Notes: generated from the sequence alone by a model not told the origin. A stretch of DNA of 19,384 nucleotides from Brachionus koreanus (GCA_016987375.1 PJRA01000005.1:951013-970396); one strand, 5' to 3'. Shown: positions 1-16,158, counted from the first letter of the stretch. Numbers and translations: made by a program.

Positions 1-552
1 ACCTAACCAAACTAATCGAATGAAAAAACAAAGACTAAAAAATAAATATTTAATTTTATTTAAGTAACTATTGTTTACTATTTTATTATAAATACATGTA
101 TAGTTTATTTCAAGTTTAAATGAAGGCCGTACCCAATGTGCTACAGTGTAGATTTTGGTCTTGTAAAAAACTGGTGGTCCGTGTTTTAGGAATTAACATT
201 AATTATTTTTATTCAAACTTTATTATTATTCTTATAAAAAATAAAAGTTATCAAAAATTATAATAAAAAATTGCATTTTTAAAAATTTTTCGAAAAAAAA
301 ATATTTTTTAAAAACTATATTTGATAATTTAAAAAAAAAGAATAAACAAATAAAATTTAGTTGAGCTAAACTGGTAGTGGTAGTAGTAATAGTAGAAGAA
401 AATCACTATTATTAAGTAATATTATTTGTTTAAAATAATATTTAAAATAATTAGCTATTAATGTCTACTAAACTCAAGGCTGAGTTTTATAAAATAAATT
501 TGAAGTTTAGAAAAAAAATATCAAATAAAGTTTGGTGATCATGTCAGATAAT
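1..552. other. 3' flank of beta-tubulin, no other gene seen
   Basis: This AT-rich stretch follows the tubulin stop codon on the minus strand. No reading frame or RNA gene is recognisable. A short imperfect TAG/GTAG run lies at about 369-397. Minus-strand AATAAA hexamers occur at 219-224 and 208-213, and a weaker TATAAA variant lies at 486-491. Any of them could be the tubulin polyadenylation signal, and the sequence does not decide between them. Confidence 0.6.
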
Positions 553-1890
<1,338 letters not shown>

Positions 1891-1975
1891 TTAAAATTTC
1901 TCGTAATAGAAGAAAAGCTGCTTTATTTTTTTTCTGTTTCTAAAAATTAAATAAAATTGGCTTGAAAAATTCTAG

Positions 1976-1985
1976 TTTTTATATA
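1976..1985 (-). promoter_or_regulatory. TATA box of beta-tubulin
   Basis: The minus strand reads TATATAAAAA, about 90 nt upstream of the tubulin ATG. That would place transcription start near 1950 with a 5' UTR of roughly 60 nt. It is a good consensus in the right place, but the region is AT-rich, so chance is possible. Confidence 0.6.
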
Positions 1986-2000
1986 GTCGCGTTCTAGATT

Positions 2001-2020
2001 GTTATGTAGCAACCAATCAA
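2001..2020. promoter_or_regulatory. CCAAT box with adjoining X-box-like half site
   Basis: AACCAATCA (CCAAT core at 2013-2017) fits the NF-Y consensus and sits about 27 bp upstream of the TATA box. It overlaps GTTATGTAGCAAC at 2001-2013, which resembles an RFX X-box with one mismatch in the first half site. Position relative to the TATA box supports a promoter role. Confidence 0.5.
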
Positions 2021-2163
2021 AGGTTGGAAAAGAACCAGAGGGGTTGAAAGAAGCACAAAGCAGCTTTTAAGTAAATTAGGCCGGTTGCTAAGGGCATACC
2101 AAAAAACTTTTTTTTTTATTTTTTGCTTTGTAAAGTTAATTTAAAAGAACCAAACAAAAGCTT

Positions 2164-2176
2164 GTCTCCAAGCAAC
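2164..2176. promoter_or_regulatory. candidate RFX X-box
   Basis: GTCTCC-A-AGCAAC satisfies the ciliary X-box consensus RYYNYY-N(1-3)-RRNRAC. It lies about 280 bp upstream of the beta-tubulin start. A further GTTGCT half site lies at 2084-2089. RFX factors switch on ciliary genes in animals, so this would fit a tubulin used in cilia; that link is inferred. Confidence 0.4.
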
Positions 2177-4547
2177 TAGAATTATTTTTTAACATTATAT
2201 GTGGCCTATTTCTATTCAAAAATTGTTCGCTAAGCAAAATTATGCTTGGTTACTCAATTGACAATAGTAACTCAGTAATTAGAAATTGCTCTTTTATCAT
2301 GAGACAGATAAAAACATATTTCTTATCACTCAATTTTACGACACATCATCGTTTAAAAAATTACTCTTTTTAATGCTAACTACTTAACTCTAATTTATTT
2401 TCTTTTCCCAAAACCTATTTTGTTAAGAAATAAATCAACACATTCAAATCGACTAGCAAAAGAATGCTTTGGTTTTCGCCATCTTTATTCTAATTATTAC
2501 ACATCAAAATTGAATTCAGTTTTATTTAGCATATTTTGTCTATCTTTATACAACAAAGTTCATTGCACATTATATTCTAATATCAAAAATTATAATTTTC
2601 GAAAAAATCCGCTCATCTTCTTGGAAAAAATTGGAATACCAATTCATTGCCAAATGTTCTTTAAAAACTCTCATATTGAATTAGATTTAAAATTAAAATA
2701 TTTTAAGAATATATGAACTTTTGAAATTTAAATAATTTAAATGCTTTTAAATAAGATGATAAAAAGTCTTTTAGCTTAATTATTTGCTTGACAAACATGA
2801 TTTTTTAAAATAGACTGATTTTTATGGAGTAAAAATAAATTTGTATTGCATTAATATTCTTTATTTTTATATAAATGAACCAAGAAAATAATATAAACTT
2901 GGATTTTCTTAGACTTGTCTCAAGAGTTTTTCACTTAGAAAAGTAATTTAAAAAAGTGTTTTTCTTTACCAAAAATCTAACTCCGACAATTCAACTCCTT
3001 AGTTTTTCTAATAAAAATAAATCTCAAAATATTAATAACAACAGAAAATAAAATTTATAAAAAATAATAAAAAATTGACTTTGAATATCCCTAAAATATA
3101 AAAATATTTTTATTTGATTTATCGATTTATATTTTAAAAACTAAAGCAAAAAATGCAGTGTTTTTTTTTCAAACAAAACACGTCTCTCAAGTTTATTAAT
3201 ACTTTAAGACTTTTGGTAAATATTTTCCAACATGAAATTAAAAAAAAAGTCGTTTGCATGCAAATATTATATTTGTTGTTAAAAATGAAGTATTGGGATT
3301 AAATCAAATCAAATGCAAATTAGTTGAGAGAAAATGATTAATCAAATTTAGATTTATCTTAGCGGCAAAATTTTAATTAATATTCGCCATTTTTTTTTCA
3401 ATTTTTAGTGTTTAGTGTTGTTTTTAGTTTTTAGTGTTTCATTTGAATTTAGCAGAGATAAAAAGGTCTTTTAATTTATACTATGCACTTTTGTTATAAT
3501 TTCATTTTCTAATAAGAATTCAAGTAATCTTTTTTCATATTTTTAATTTGAGTCTTTTTTTTCAATTTAAAATTTAAATTGCATAAAAAACTTTATCAGA
3601 TCAACTTTGCTAGGCAATTTTTCAGTATAACAATTACTGTTTATTTATTTTAGGTAAGGGTAAATAAAACTGTTTAAATTTCTAAATTTTGAATAGTTTT
3701 GAAATTCCTTAGGTGAAATTGTGTCCAAAAAATCACTATGTGTATTTTTTTCTAAAATTCTTTTAGTCATCATTAAAATATTAATCAGAAATTCAAAAAA
3801 TTGCAAAATAATTCTAAATAAACTTTGAAAATCATGATTTAATAAATAACTATTTTTCTCTAAATATTTGATTTTTTTTAAAATAAAATTTCGCAAATTT
3901 ACCTAGAAAGGGTGTTAAACTTATGACAAATTTTAACTATTTTAGAACCATAAAAATATTTCCAAGAATCAAAAAAATTCAAAAAGTCTTTTATTTTAAA
4001 AACTTGTTAATATAAATTGAAAGGAAAAAATTTTCGATGAATAAAAAAGCTTCTTTAAAATATAAACTGCTGCGGACTAAACCGTAGCTCCTTACTCCTT
4101 AGCATAATTTCACTAGTACTTAACTTCGGTTAAGGAGTAATATTTAAACCTTAATCTATTGAATTTGAAATCGTCCTCAATCTAATTTACCGTTAGACAA
4201 TATAAAGAGTTGACAATAAAGAAATTTGAATTTTTTTAGTAATAAATATCCCCATGAACTAAGTACTACAAAAAAAAAAAATTCATAGAATTAAACAAGT
4301 CTTATTTAAGTATAAATAAAAATAGTTTAAACAAGATTTAATTTTTTCGAGTTCACTCAACTTTTTAAATTCCTCAGGACAGACTCGTTTGTACTCAATT
4401 TTGTTGTGAATTGTTTGTTTTCTATTTTCTTTCTGGGCGATAGTCTAGGTACAGGTAGTTTTTGAAACGTGAGTAAAAAGAAATTTTCACGCAATTTTAA
4501 TAATATTGAAAATTCAAAGATTAAAAAATAATGTTTTTTCTTCAATC
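2177..4547. other. AT-rich spacer, no supported gene
   Basis: I see no conserved coding signal here. Two open stretches (2420-2716 plus, 3645-3896 minus) are AT-biased, lack recognisable motifs and look like chance. A local run of TTTAGTGT-type repeats lies around 3405-3440. An inverted repeat TTACTCCTTA / TAAGGAGTAA at 4092-4101 and 4131-4140 could form a hairpin with a 29-nt loop. Confidence 0.55.
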
Positions 4548-4660
4548 AATTTCAAATCAACAGGCTAATACCTATGTCGACTGATTAACACTTTCTTTTT
4601 TTTAATTTAAATAAAATTTTAATTTTTAAATATGAGATTTTTATAAAAATAAAATAATAA
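4548..4660 (+). repeat. dispersed repeat, copy A (partial)
   Basis: The sequence from AATTTCAAATCAACAGGCTA through GTCGACTGATTAACACTTTC matches the first 45-50 bp of two longer copies at 15189 and 15831. The AT-rich body downstream has diverged. The conserved head suggests an interspersed repeat family rather than chance. Its class (SINE, short LTR-type or other) is not resolved. Confidence 0.65.
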
Positions 4661-4778
4661 TAAATTGTCTATTTTTAAAACGAATTTTTAAGGTTAATAT
4701 AGATCAAATTGATTTTAATGTAATTGATAGCTTGAATGTTGTAAAATTCAAATTCGATCCTTTAACCACAAGCAATTT
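4661..4778. other. AT-rich spacer
   Basis: No gene, repeat or structured element was recognised in this short interval. Confidence 0.4.
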
Positions 4779-4900
4779 GTGCAATATTTAAGAGAATTAA
4801 ATAAATACTCTCCAATTATTTGGTCAACATAAAAAAATTAAAAAATTTTCTTAAATATTGCACTAAAAATTTAGAATTGAAAAATTATTTTCATTTTGCC
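4779..4900. mobile_element. partial relative of the hairpin MITE at 5370
   Basis: The right part, including the central AATTATTTGGT, the ATATTGCAC block and the terminal ATTATTTTCATTTTGCC, matches the right half of the 5370-5560 element. A shorter internal inverted repeat remains: GTGCAATATTTAAGAG near 4779 pairs with the TTAAATATTGCAC block near 4850. The outer left arm is missing, so this looks like a decayed or truncated copy. Confidence 0.55.
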
Positions 4901-5126
4901 AAATTTTTAAATGATGCTAGGAACTTTTTTCAAAAATATGGTTTATACTCTTGATTATGATCAACCCAAAAACTTAAAAGATTTAAGATTGATCATTATC
5001 TAAATTTTATTATGATTGATTATGATTAGATTCTTTGACAACTTTTATTTGAATTCCTCAAGTTAACTGTTTCAGGAACAGAAATATTTCTTTTAGTAAA
5101 AATTATACAAAATGTTATCGACCAGT

Positions 5127-5306
5127 TTATACACACCTTATTGAAATAAGATTCTTTTTCCTTCCTAGCTTAGGTTTTGAACCTCTAACCGTATCATAAT
5201 ATTTTTTGTATTTTGTTGCTAATTTTTTATGCAAGGCAAATACAATAATATGCTTACGCATATAACTTTGAGGCAGTCCTTGCACGTACAAATTGAGAAC
5301 TTCCAT
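5127..5306 (-). CDS. unrecognised 59-codon reading frame, possible coding relic
   Basis: A minus-strand frame opens at an ATG (5306) and ends at TAA (5127). It is visibly less AT-biased than its surroundings and reads like protein: MEVLNLYVQGLPQSYMRKH at the start, then a lysine/tyrosine-rich stretch, then RGSKPKLGRKKN near residues 41-52. No family is recognised. The basic GRKK end recalls DNA-binding tails of transposon proteins. The hairpin transposon 64 bp away makes a transposon relic plausible, but an exon of an unseen gene or chance is equally possible. No splice partners were found. Confidence 0.25.
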   Translation of the reverse strand: MEVLNLYVQGLPQSYMRKHIIVFALHKKLATKYKKYYDTVRGSKPKLGRKKNLISIRCV

Positions 5307-5360
5307 TCCAGTTCGTTAAAACGAACGACTCAAAGTAAATTATTAAACTCAACAAAACAA

Positions 5361-5369
5361 TCAAAATTC
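5361..5369. repeat. target-site duplication, left copy
   Basis: TCAAAATTC is repeated exactly at 5561-5569, on the other side of the hairpin element. The 9-bp length is typical of Mutator-like (MULE) insertions. Confidence 0.8.
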
Positions 5370-5560
5370 GGCAAAATTAAAATAATTTTACATTTTTAAA
5401 TTTTCATATTTTTGGATTTTTTTGTGCAATTTTTCAGAAAATTTAAAAAAACTCTTTCAAATTATTTGGTAGACAAAAAAAATTAAAAAATTTCTTTAAT
5501 ATTGCACAAAAAATCTAAAAATATGAAAATTTACAAATGTAAAATTATTTTCATTTTGCC
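5370..5560. mobile_element. 191-bp hairpin MITE with 9-bp target duplication
   Basis: The element starts GGCAAAAT and ends ATTTTGCC. Its roughly 60-bp arms (5370 to about 5432 and about 5500-5560) are near-perfect inverted repeats, both passing through ATTTTACATTT and ending inside at GTGCAAT / ATTGCAC. It carries no coding frame, so it is a non-autonomous miniature element. A perfect 9-bp direct repeat flanks it. Long terminal inverted repeats with a 9-bp duplication point to the Mutator-like superfamily. The intact duplication implies a fairly recent insertion. Confidence 0.85.
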
Positions 5561-5569
5561 TCAAAATTC
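5561..5569. repeat. target-site duplication, right copy
   Basis: TCAAAATTC is identical to the left copy at 5361-5369, immediately after the terminal ATTTTGCC of the hairpin element. Confidence 0.8.
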
Positions 5570-7770
5570 ATACAAGATACAAATTTACAATAATTTGAAT
5601 AAAAAATCAAAGTTCTCGATTATTCTTTCTTTTATCTAACTAATTTCATAGAAAATAAAATTAAAAAAATTAAAAGTCCGGAATGATTCATCAAGAAGTT
5701 AAATAAGATTGATGATGAAAATTTAGACTTTGCGAATTTCAAATACAAATTCAACAATAATACTTCCTTTTTTATAAATTAAAACTAGAGATAGTTTAAC
5801 ATATTTAAAAAAAATATTGAAACATAATGCAACATGATATGTAGCATCTTTTTCACCTAATAAATTTTCTTATGTAAAAAAAAATCTATAAATAGATCTC
5901 TATTATTTATTTATTTGAATAACTAAGATAAAAGAAAAATAAAGATTTTAATTTCAAGTAAAAAATGTGCAATAAAGAAAGCTAAAGAATGTTGAATAAT
6001 GTAACATTTTTTAAAAAATATTTTTTAAATTATAAAATTTAAATTTATTAAAAAAATAAGATTTTGGTTTATATTTCTTTTTTATTGACTCAGTATGTGT
6101 ATTCAATATTATCGTTATTTCACTCAATTGCTTATTTTTGCTGATGTCTGTATAATTTTTCTTTCTACTTTAATTTTGATTATAAATATTTGAAAATTTT
6201 TACTCTTTATAAATCTAATTAATCTTGAATTTTATGTATAAAATACTTTTTTACAATCCCTTTGAGGCTGATATTTTATTAATCAAAAACAAAAAATCTG
6301 TAAAAATATATTAAAAATTTAATGATGCATAGTTATGCATATTTCTTAGTTATTCAATTGAAACCATAGAATGAATTTACTAAATTACTATATTATGGAA
6401 TCCCTAAATGTGAAAGATAACTTTTATTGTTGTTAATTGAAAATAAAATATTTGTGACTATTTCAGCAAAGTATTTTAGATAATTTAAATCTTATATTAA
6501 TTGATTTTTCAAAATGATTTATTTGACACTTTTACTCTGATGAAATCCTCTGACCTCCTTTGCTCCTTTTAAAAGAAGGAGAGTGTCCAAAGTTAAAAAT
6601 AATTAAGACGAACATTCTTTTCGATGATGTCTGAATTCTTTACAAAAATAATAAAGATGTTTATACTTATTCTATTTTATATCAACAAAATTAAGTTTCT
6701 TGAGAAAGAAATATCTAAAAATCGCTAGAAAAGGAGAAAAAAATATATGAGAAAAAGGAAGGACGAGAAGTGTAAAAAGTGAGGAATAGCTAAAATAGAT
6801 TCAAAAAAATTGATTCATTCAAATTAAAAATTATCCAAGAGTTTTGTTAAATGAAACAAGCTTCAAAAAAATAGAATAAAATGATTTTTTTTTAATTATG
6901 GCATTGTAAATTGTGCAACAAAAATTTAATTTCTAAAAAATTAAAGTGTAAAATAATGGGTATTTTTTCAATTTTTCCGTTAACTTTTACTGTAAACATT
7001 CTAATAATTATAAAAAAAAACCTTGCTCTTTGGAAAATAATTAAATAAACCAAAAAATTTTGCTAAAAAATAATTATTTTTTTGGCTTTTAAAAATGCTT
7101 AAATTTAAGGAAAAGAATATTTAAAACAAATTGAAAATTTCAATAAAATTTCTGATAAACAATTGATGTATAATTTTTTTAGATTTAAAAAATAGATTGG
7201 AAAATCTTTTTTTATAAATTTTTGGTGATGTAACTGATTTAAAAATGATGGATAAATTAATTTAAATTTGATTATATTCAATTTCATGTGTATCAAGTAA
7301 ATAAAATTAAAATTTATGGACAATTTTTGTTTGTTCAAATTTTTAGAATAAAACATTTCCAATATTTTCAAAGGTTGAATAAAAATTTTCAAATTTTCAT
7401 GTGAATTCTTTAATGATAAAAAAAAAATTAATTTTTTTCTTATTTGATTAATAATTTAAATATATTCTAAAAATAATTTTATTCCATAAGTCTTAAGATG
7501 AATGTGATTTTAAAAATTTAAAAATCACTTCTTTCTTTTTTTAATTTAATTTTTGAATAAAAATTAATCTTTAGATTTTTCTCTATTGTCATTTATCACA
7601 CAAAAATTCTATCAATTAACATTATATAGCTAGACTTTTACTAACTGTCATGCTTTATAGATAAATATTAGTTTTATTAAGAAACATTAAAATTGAAAAG
7701 ACAAAAAATTTATAAAAAAATAAATATTTGACAAAAAATTTAATCCCATGGATTTTTTAATTCTTGAAAA
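5570..7770. other. AT-rich spacer upstream of amylase, no supported gene
   Basis: Homopolymer-rich, very AT-rich DNA. The open stretch at 7105-7392 (minus) is dominated by F, L, I, K and N codons, as expected by chance at this composition. A small hairpin CTCCTTTTAAAAGAAGGAG lies near 6563-6582. I see no RNA gene or conserved motif. Confidence 0.55.
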
Positions 7771-7773
7771 ATT

Positions 7774-7784
7774 TCTATTTAAAG
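7774..7784 (+). promoter_or_regulatory. possible TATA-like element of amylase
   Basis: CTATTTAAAG lies about 45 bp upstream of the amylase ATG, leaving a very short 5' UTR. It is only a weak TATA match in AT-rich DNA. Confidence 0.25.
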
Positions 7785-7826
7785 CCAAAAAAAATAGAAT
7801 GAAAATAATTTCCAATTAAAAAAAAA

Positions 7827-12670
<4,844 letters not shown>

Positions 12671-12700
12671 ACAAATGTTATAATTTTATTCAATTAATTT

Positions 12701-12706
12701 AATAAA
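12701..12706 (+). terminator. amylase polyadenylation signal
   Basis: Canonical AATAAA 31 nt after the amylase stop codon, in the expected position for a short 3' UTR. Confidence 0.6.
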
Positions 12707-12763
12707 AAATCATAGTTTGATATTTGATTTTTAATTTTTAAAAGGCTTTCAAGAAACGCTAAA

Positions 12764-12840
12764 ACTTTTAACTTTTAGTTAAAAGTTAACTTTTAACTTT
12801 TAGTTAAAAGTTAACTTTTAACTTTAACTTTTAACTTTTA
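12764..12840. repeat. palindromic 25-bp tandem repeat
   Basis: Two exact 25-bp units (12764-12788, 12789-12813) are followed by a degenerate third built from ACTTTTA blocks. Each unit contains TAACTTTTA-GT-TAAAAGTTA, so it is self-complementary and could form hairpins. It starts about 60 bp past the amylase poly(A) signal. Confidence 0.85.
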
Positions 12841-13947
12841 ATTTAATTCTTATCTTATTTTAGCTTCGATTCAAAGCCGATCTATCTTTTGATAAAGTAA
12901 AAATTTTGCTCATTTTTTTTTTTTCAATTTTACTTAAAAAAAAAATCTAAATTGATACTTATTTTAAATAAGAACATGAACCACCCAAAAATTCAATTTT
13001 TTTTTTAAAGGATATGATATCATAAAATCAAAATAAACAAAATTTCATGATTTTTGAAAATTCCGTTCCTTTGGAAAATAACAGGCAAAGTTAAACGCTT
13101 TATACAGTATGTTGTACTTGAAGTCTTTTATCTCAGAATCGGATTAACTTTATGATATCGCAGACTTCTTGATAGTTAGCTAAAGAGACAAAGAATATTA
13201 CTCAATAGTCGATTCAACTAGGTGATATATTTTGATGATTTTATATCATAGAGTCTCAATTTATTTTATTTTCAAAAAAAAATAATTAAGAATTAAATAA
13301 CCGAATAGTCTTTGAGAAAAAATTAATAAAAATAAATGTTTTCTGTAAAAAGTGCGGTCTCAATGAATTATAAATAAATCTAAAAAAATCGTTCAAAAAT
13401 GAAGTATTTTGTACTTTTATGAAATTCTTTTTTATTCAAAAGAAAAAGCCAAGGAAAATAGATATTGAAAAAAAGTTTCTGAGTTTTTGACCATAATCAG
13501 CGCCTAATGAATAAATTTAAAATCAAGTAAAAAATGAACAAGAATAAGAATTTTATCTTATTTTGCAAGTGTGGTGACTTTCCGACATGTTTATTTTTTA
13601 AATAGAGTAGTCCCACAATGAAATAGGTTGCATGATAGTGTTGTAAAATCCAAATCGATGAAAATTTTCGAGATAGCATTGGACAAATTCAATGGATATG
13701 ACTGCTACAGCTCAACACTGCTAAGCAGTAATGGGCTTCGATATTCTTGTTAGAATGTCGCAGCAAGAACTACTAACTAACCAACTAACAAACTATTAAA
13801 ATGCCTGTTTTGAATAAAAAACATTATTTCTAGTTTTTTAAAAAAATTTAATTTTTTGCATCAGAAAAAAATCATTATTTAAAAAAGTCATTTGAATTAT
13901 CTTTATTCAATACTAATTACAATTTGCTTAAAAAAAAAATTAACAAA

Positions 13948-13953
13948 TTTATT
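13948..13953 (-). terminator. cyclin C polyadenylation signal
   Basis: The minus strand reads AATAAA about 36 nt downstream of the cyclin C stop. A second AATAAA lies at 13902-13907. Either may be used. Confidence 0.5.
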
Positions 13954-13988
13954 TAACAAGCATAAATTTAAATTAAAAAAAAAGATTA

Positions 13989-15041
13989 CTAATGCTGTGC
14001 TCTAATATCTTGTTGAGGTTGATTCTGCTGTTGCTGACTAATTACATGAGGTCTTTGTGCCATCTGAAGAGTTTGAGGGGGTTGCTCACCACTTGCATTG
14101 CTTAATCTGGGCTTGCCTATTTTTCCTATAATTTCCTTAATCTTATCCTTCTCATCAAACGACTTCCATATGTCATATAGAAACATAATGTGTCTTACAA
14201 CTTCAAATAGCTTTTCCAAATCAACATTCAGCTCACTAAACCAATGCTTGGCATCTTTTTTTAAGTGAACACAAGCTATGTGCAAACAGCCTAAAGCGAT
14301 TAATGAAGGAGGATACATAAGACACAGGTCTGTTCTCAATGAATCATTGCAAACTCTCCATGCCTGTTGCAATAAACTCTGATCATCAGGACTCAAATCG
14401 TTAACAAATTGAACTAGAGGTCTATAAGGATGGTACAAAATTAAACAGCAATCCTTTTTTTAAATGTTTTCAATTTAACACTGCTTTTTATTATGATTAG
14501 TTTACCATCACTTCCAAAAGATAAAATTCACATTCCCAAATGTGTCCTATTTTGTACGGATATTCTTGAGGAAACAAATGAGAATATTTTGTTTTAACTT
14601 TAAAAAAAATACAATATTTGTTAATTTTTTAGGGTGTGCTTTACCCAAATTAGCTGTCACAGTAGCAAATCTATGCTGAGATGGAAGACCAAATTCCTTG
14701 AATTGAGATAAAAAATAGAAAAGAAAAAAAAAATTGAGTACCTCCACTTTGGTTGCCAAAAAAAGACAAGTTGGCGCAAGTAAAAACGGATCTATACACT
14801 TCAATGAATATTTAGAGTAAAAACGGCGCAAATAAACCGTTGCAGTTGCGATAACTTGCTGTCTTAAACGAAGATTCTCGCCCAAGGCTTGTATAAAATT
14901 GGCAAAAAAAATCATTAGTTTGTAATACTCGTCTTCTTTGAGGTTAAAAGCTTGCAAGTCTTTTATTCGATGAAGCATTATTTCTTGAGGATCTAGAAGC
15001 CATTGTTGGTAATGAGAGCTCTTCCAAAAATTACCAGACAT
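13989..15041 (-). CDS. CCNC: cyclin C (Mediator CDK8-module cyclin), four exons
   Basis: Cyclin C is the regulatory partner of CDK8/CDK19 in the kinase module of the nuclear Mediator complex and modulates RNA polymerase II transcription. Exons in transcript order are 15041-14742, 14696-14645, 14597-14506 and 14453-13989. The introns are 45, 47 and 52 nt, all GT..AG and in phase, giving 302 aa. The protein starts MSGNFWKSSHYQQWLLD, matching the family N-terminus MAGNFWQSSH. The first cyclin box includes LRLRQQVIATATVYLRRFY and APTCLFLATKVE. The third exon supplies KTKYSHLFPQEYPYKIGHI and ECEFYLLEVM. The last gives DCCLILYHPYRPL. The alternative acceptor at about 14565 would delete about ten conserved residues, so the 14598 junction is preferred. 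The C-terminal tail is glutamine-rich (SQQQQNQPQQ) and the protein is longer than the human one (283 aa); such tails are variable. Confidence 0.96.
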
Positions 15042-15188
15042 TTTTGGCAAATAATGATTTCTCTTTTTTAATTAAATTATTTTTAGTTACTTATATAAAA
15101 TTCTCAACAAATATAGTACTAAAATAATGTTGAGCTTGTTTTGATTTTAAAAATCTAATTTTAATGACTTGATAACATAAACTTCTTA

Positions 15189-15388
15189 AATTTCAAAATT
15201 AATCAACAGGCTACTCGCCTTATCATAGTCGACTGATTAGCACTTCATTTATTTAATTATAATAAAATTTTTAATAAAAAACCCAAATTTTTTTAGAATA
15301 ACCACAAAAATTAAAAAAATATAAGTAAAATTATTTCTTTTTACATCACCTTAAAGGTTTTAATTGAATAGATAAATAAAAATAAAAA
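15189..15388 (+). repeat. dispersed repeat, copy B
   Basis: About 200 bp, from AATTTCAAAATTAATCAACA to TAGATAAATAAAAATAAA. It closely matches copy C at 15831-16022 and shares its head with copy A at 4548. Conserved internal blocks include GTCGACTGATTAGCACTTCA, AACCCAAATTTT, AGAATAACCACAAAAA and ACATCACCTTAAAGGTTTTAA. It lies about 150 bp upstream of the cyclin C start codon. GACTGRTTAGCAC faintly resembles a tRNA A-box region, but no B box is seen. Confidence 0.85.
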
Positions 15389-15830
15389 AAAACAATTGAA
15401 AAGGTAAAAATTATTTTTGAAAAAAATTGTCTCTTCTTAGAGTCTAATTCTAAGAACTTATCATTAATTTATTAATCATTTTTGTTCCATTAAAAAACTG
15501 GTTTCGTTTAATATAAGGTTCTTATAAGATATTAGGAACATTTTTGAGTTGCCAACATAAAAGTAACTATTGAAATTAAAACTTTTTATTTTACTTTAAA
15601 TTAAGCATTGTTTTTTGGTAAATTAATTTTTTAGTTTATTCTAAAATTAAAAAAAATTTTTACTGCTTATAAAAAAATAATTTGTATTTATATCGGATTT
15701 CTTAAAATAAATGGAATATTTTGTTGAAAATAATCGAAAAAGTCAGAATTTTTTTTGTGATTATTTTTTTAACTTTAACATCTTTAATTTTATTTTTATC
15801 AAGGTTAAAAAGAAAAAATTTATTTTAATT
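15389..15830. other. interval between repeat copies B and C
   Basis: AT-rich 442-bp segment without a credible gene. If B and C are terminal direct repeats of one short element, this would be its internal region; no primer-binding site or polypurine tract was identified. Confidence 0.4.
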
Positions 15831-16022
15831 AATTTCAAAGTTAATCAACAGGCTAGTGGCCTTATCATAATCGACTGGTTAGCACTTCATTTATTTAATT
15901 CTAATAAAATATTTAATAAAAAACCCAAATTTTATTAGAATAACCACAAAAAATAAAAAAAAATAATTATTTTTTTTACATCACCTTAAAGGTTTTAATA
16001 GAATAGATAAATAAAAATAAAA
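15831..16022 (+). repeat. dispersed repeat, copy C
   Basis: Same orientation and extent as copy B, with scattered substitutions (for example GACTGGTTAGCAC against GACTGATTAGCAC). It ends about 35 bp before the inverted-repeat-bounded element at 16059. Confidence 0.85.
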
Positions 16023-16058
16023 TGATAATTAATTATTATTTTTTAAAAGCGCAATCTG

Positions 16059-16158
16059 ACAAAATTTCGGATGCGAAAAGCAAAAAATTTAATTTTTGTT
16101 CTTATCGTCATAAATTTGTTCTATAGATAAAACAAAGTGAACGACTATTGTTTCACTT
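16059..16158 (+). repeat. left terminal inverted repeat
   Basis: About 100 bp, inverted relative to 18891-18989. The outer 70 bp pair almost perfectly; similarity fades inward around TTTCACTTA. Confidence 0.85.

Larger units (their letters stand above)
12671..13988. other. convergent 3' spacer between amylase and cyclin C
   Basis: AT-rich with no supported gene; the open stretch 13497-13679 (minus) looks like chance. It contains the palindromic tandem repeat listed separately. At 13690-13800 there is a less AT-rich patch with a CTGCTAAGCAG palindrome and an imperfect AACTAACT run. Both neighbouring genes end here, each with its own AATAAA. Confidence 0.6.

Noticed and set aside
2420..2716. 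Possible 98-codon gene
   Set aside because: It opens at TTG, has no motif and reads like AT-rich noise. The less usual composition around the start is not enough to support a gene.
4357..4545. 62-codon minus frame reading MKKKHYFLIFEF...
   Set aside because: It is slightly protein-like in its second half, but has no family match, no partner exons and lies in AT-rich spacer next to a repeat copy.
5165..5200. tRNA-like B box on the minus strand (AGAGGTTCAAAACCT)
   Set aside because: No A box, acceptor stem or anticodon arm at proper spacing; it also falls inside the 59-codon frame.
6530..6560. CTGATGA as a hammerhead ribozyme core
   Set aside because: No following GAAA box and no three-stem fold can be drawn around it.
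7105..7392. 95-codon minus frame rich in F, L, I, K, N
   Set aside because: Residue make-up is what AT-rich non-coding DNA gives by chance.
14566..14645. Cyclin C intron 2 ending at the CCTCAAG acceptor near 14565
   Set aside because: It would delete about ten residues (KTKYSHLFPQE region) conserved in cyclin C. The AAAG acceptor at 14600-14598 keeps them and the frame.
15711..15938. 75-codon plus frame
   Set aside because: It runs across the start of repeat copy C and is F/N/K/I-rich; copy B does not preserve the frame.
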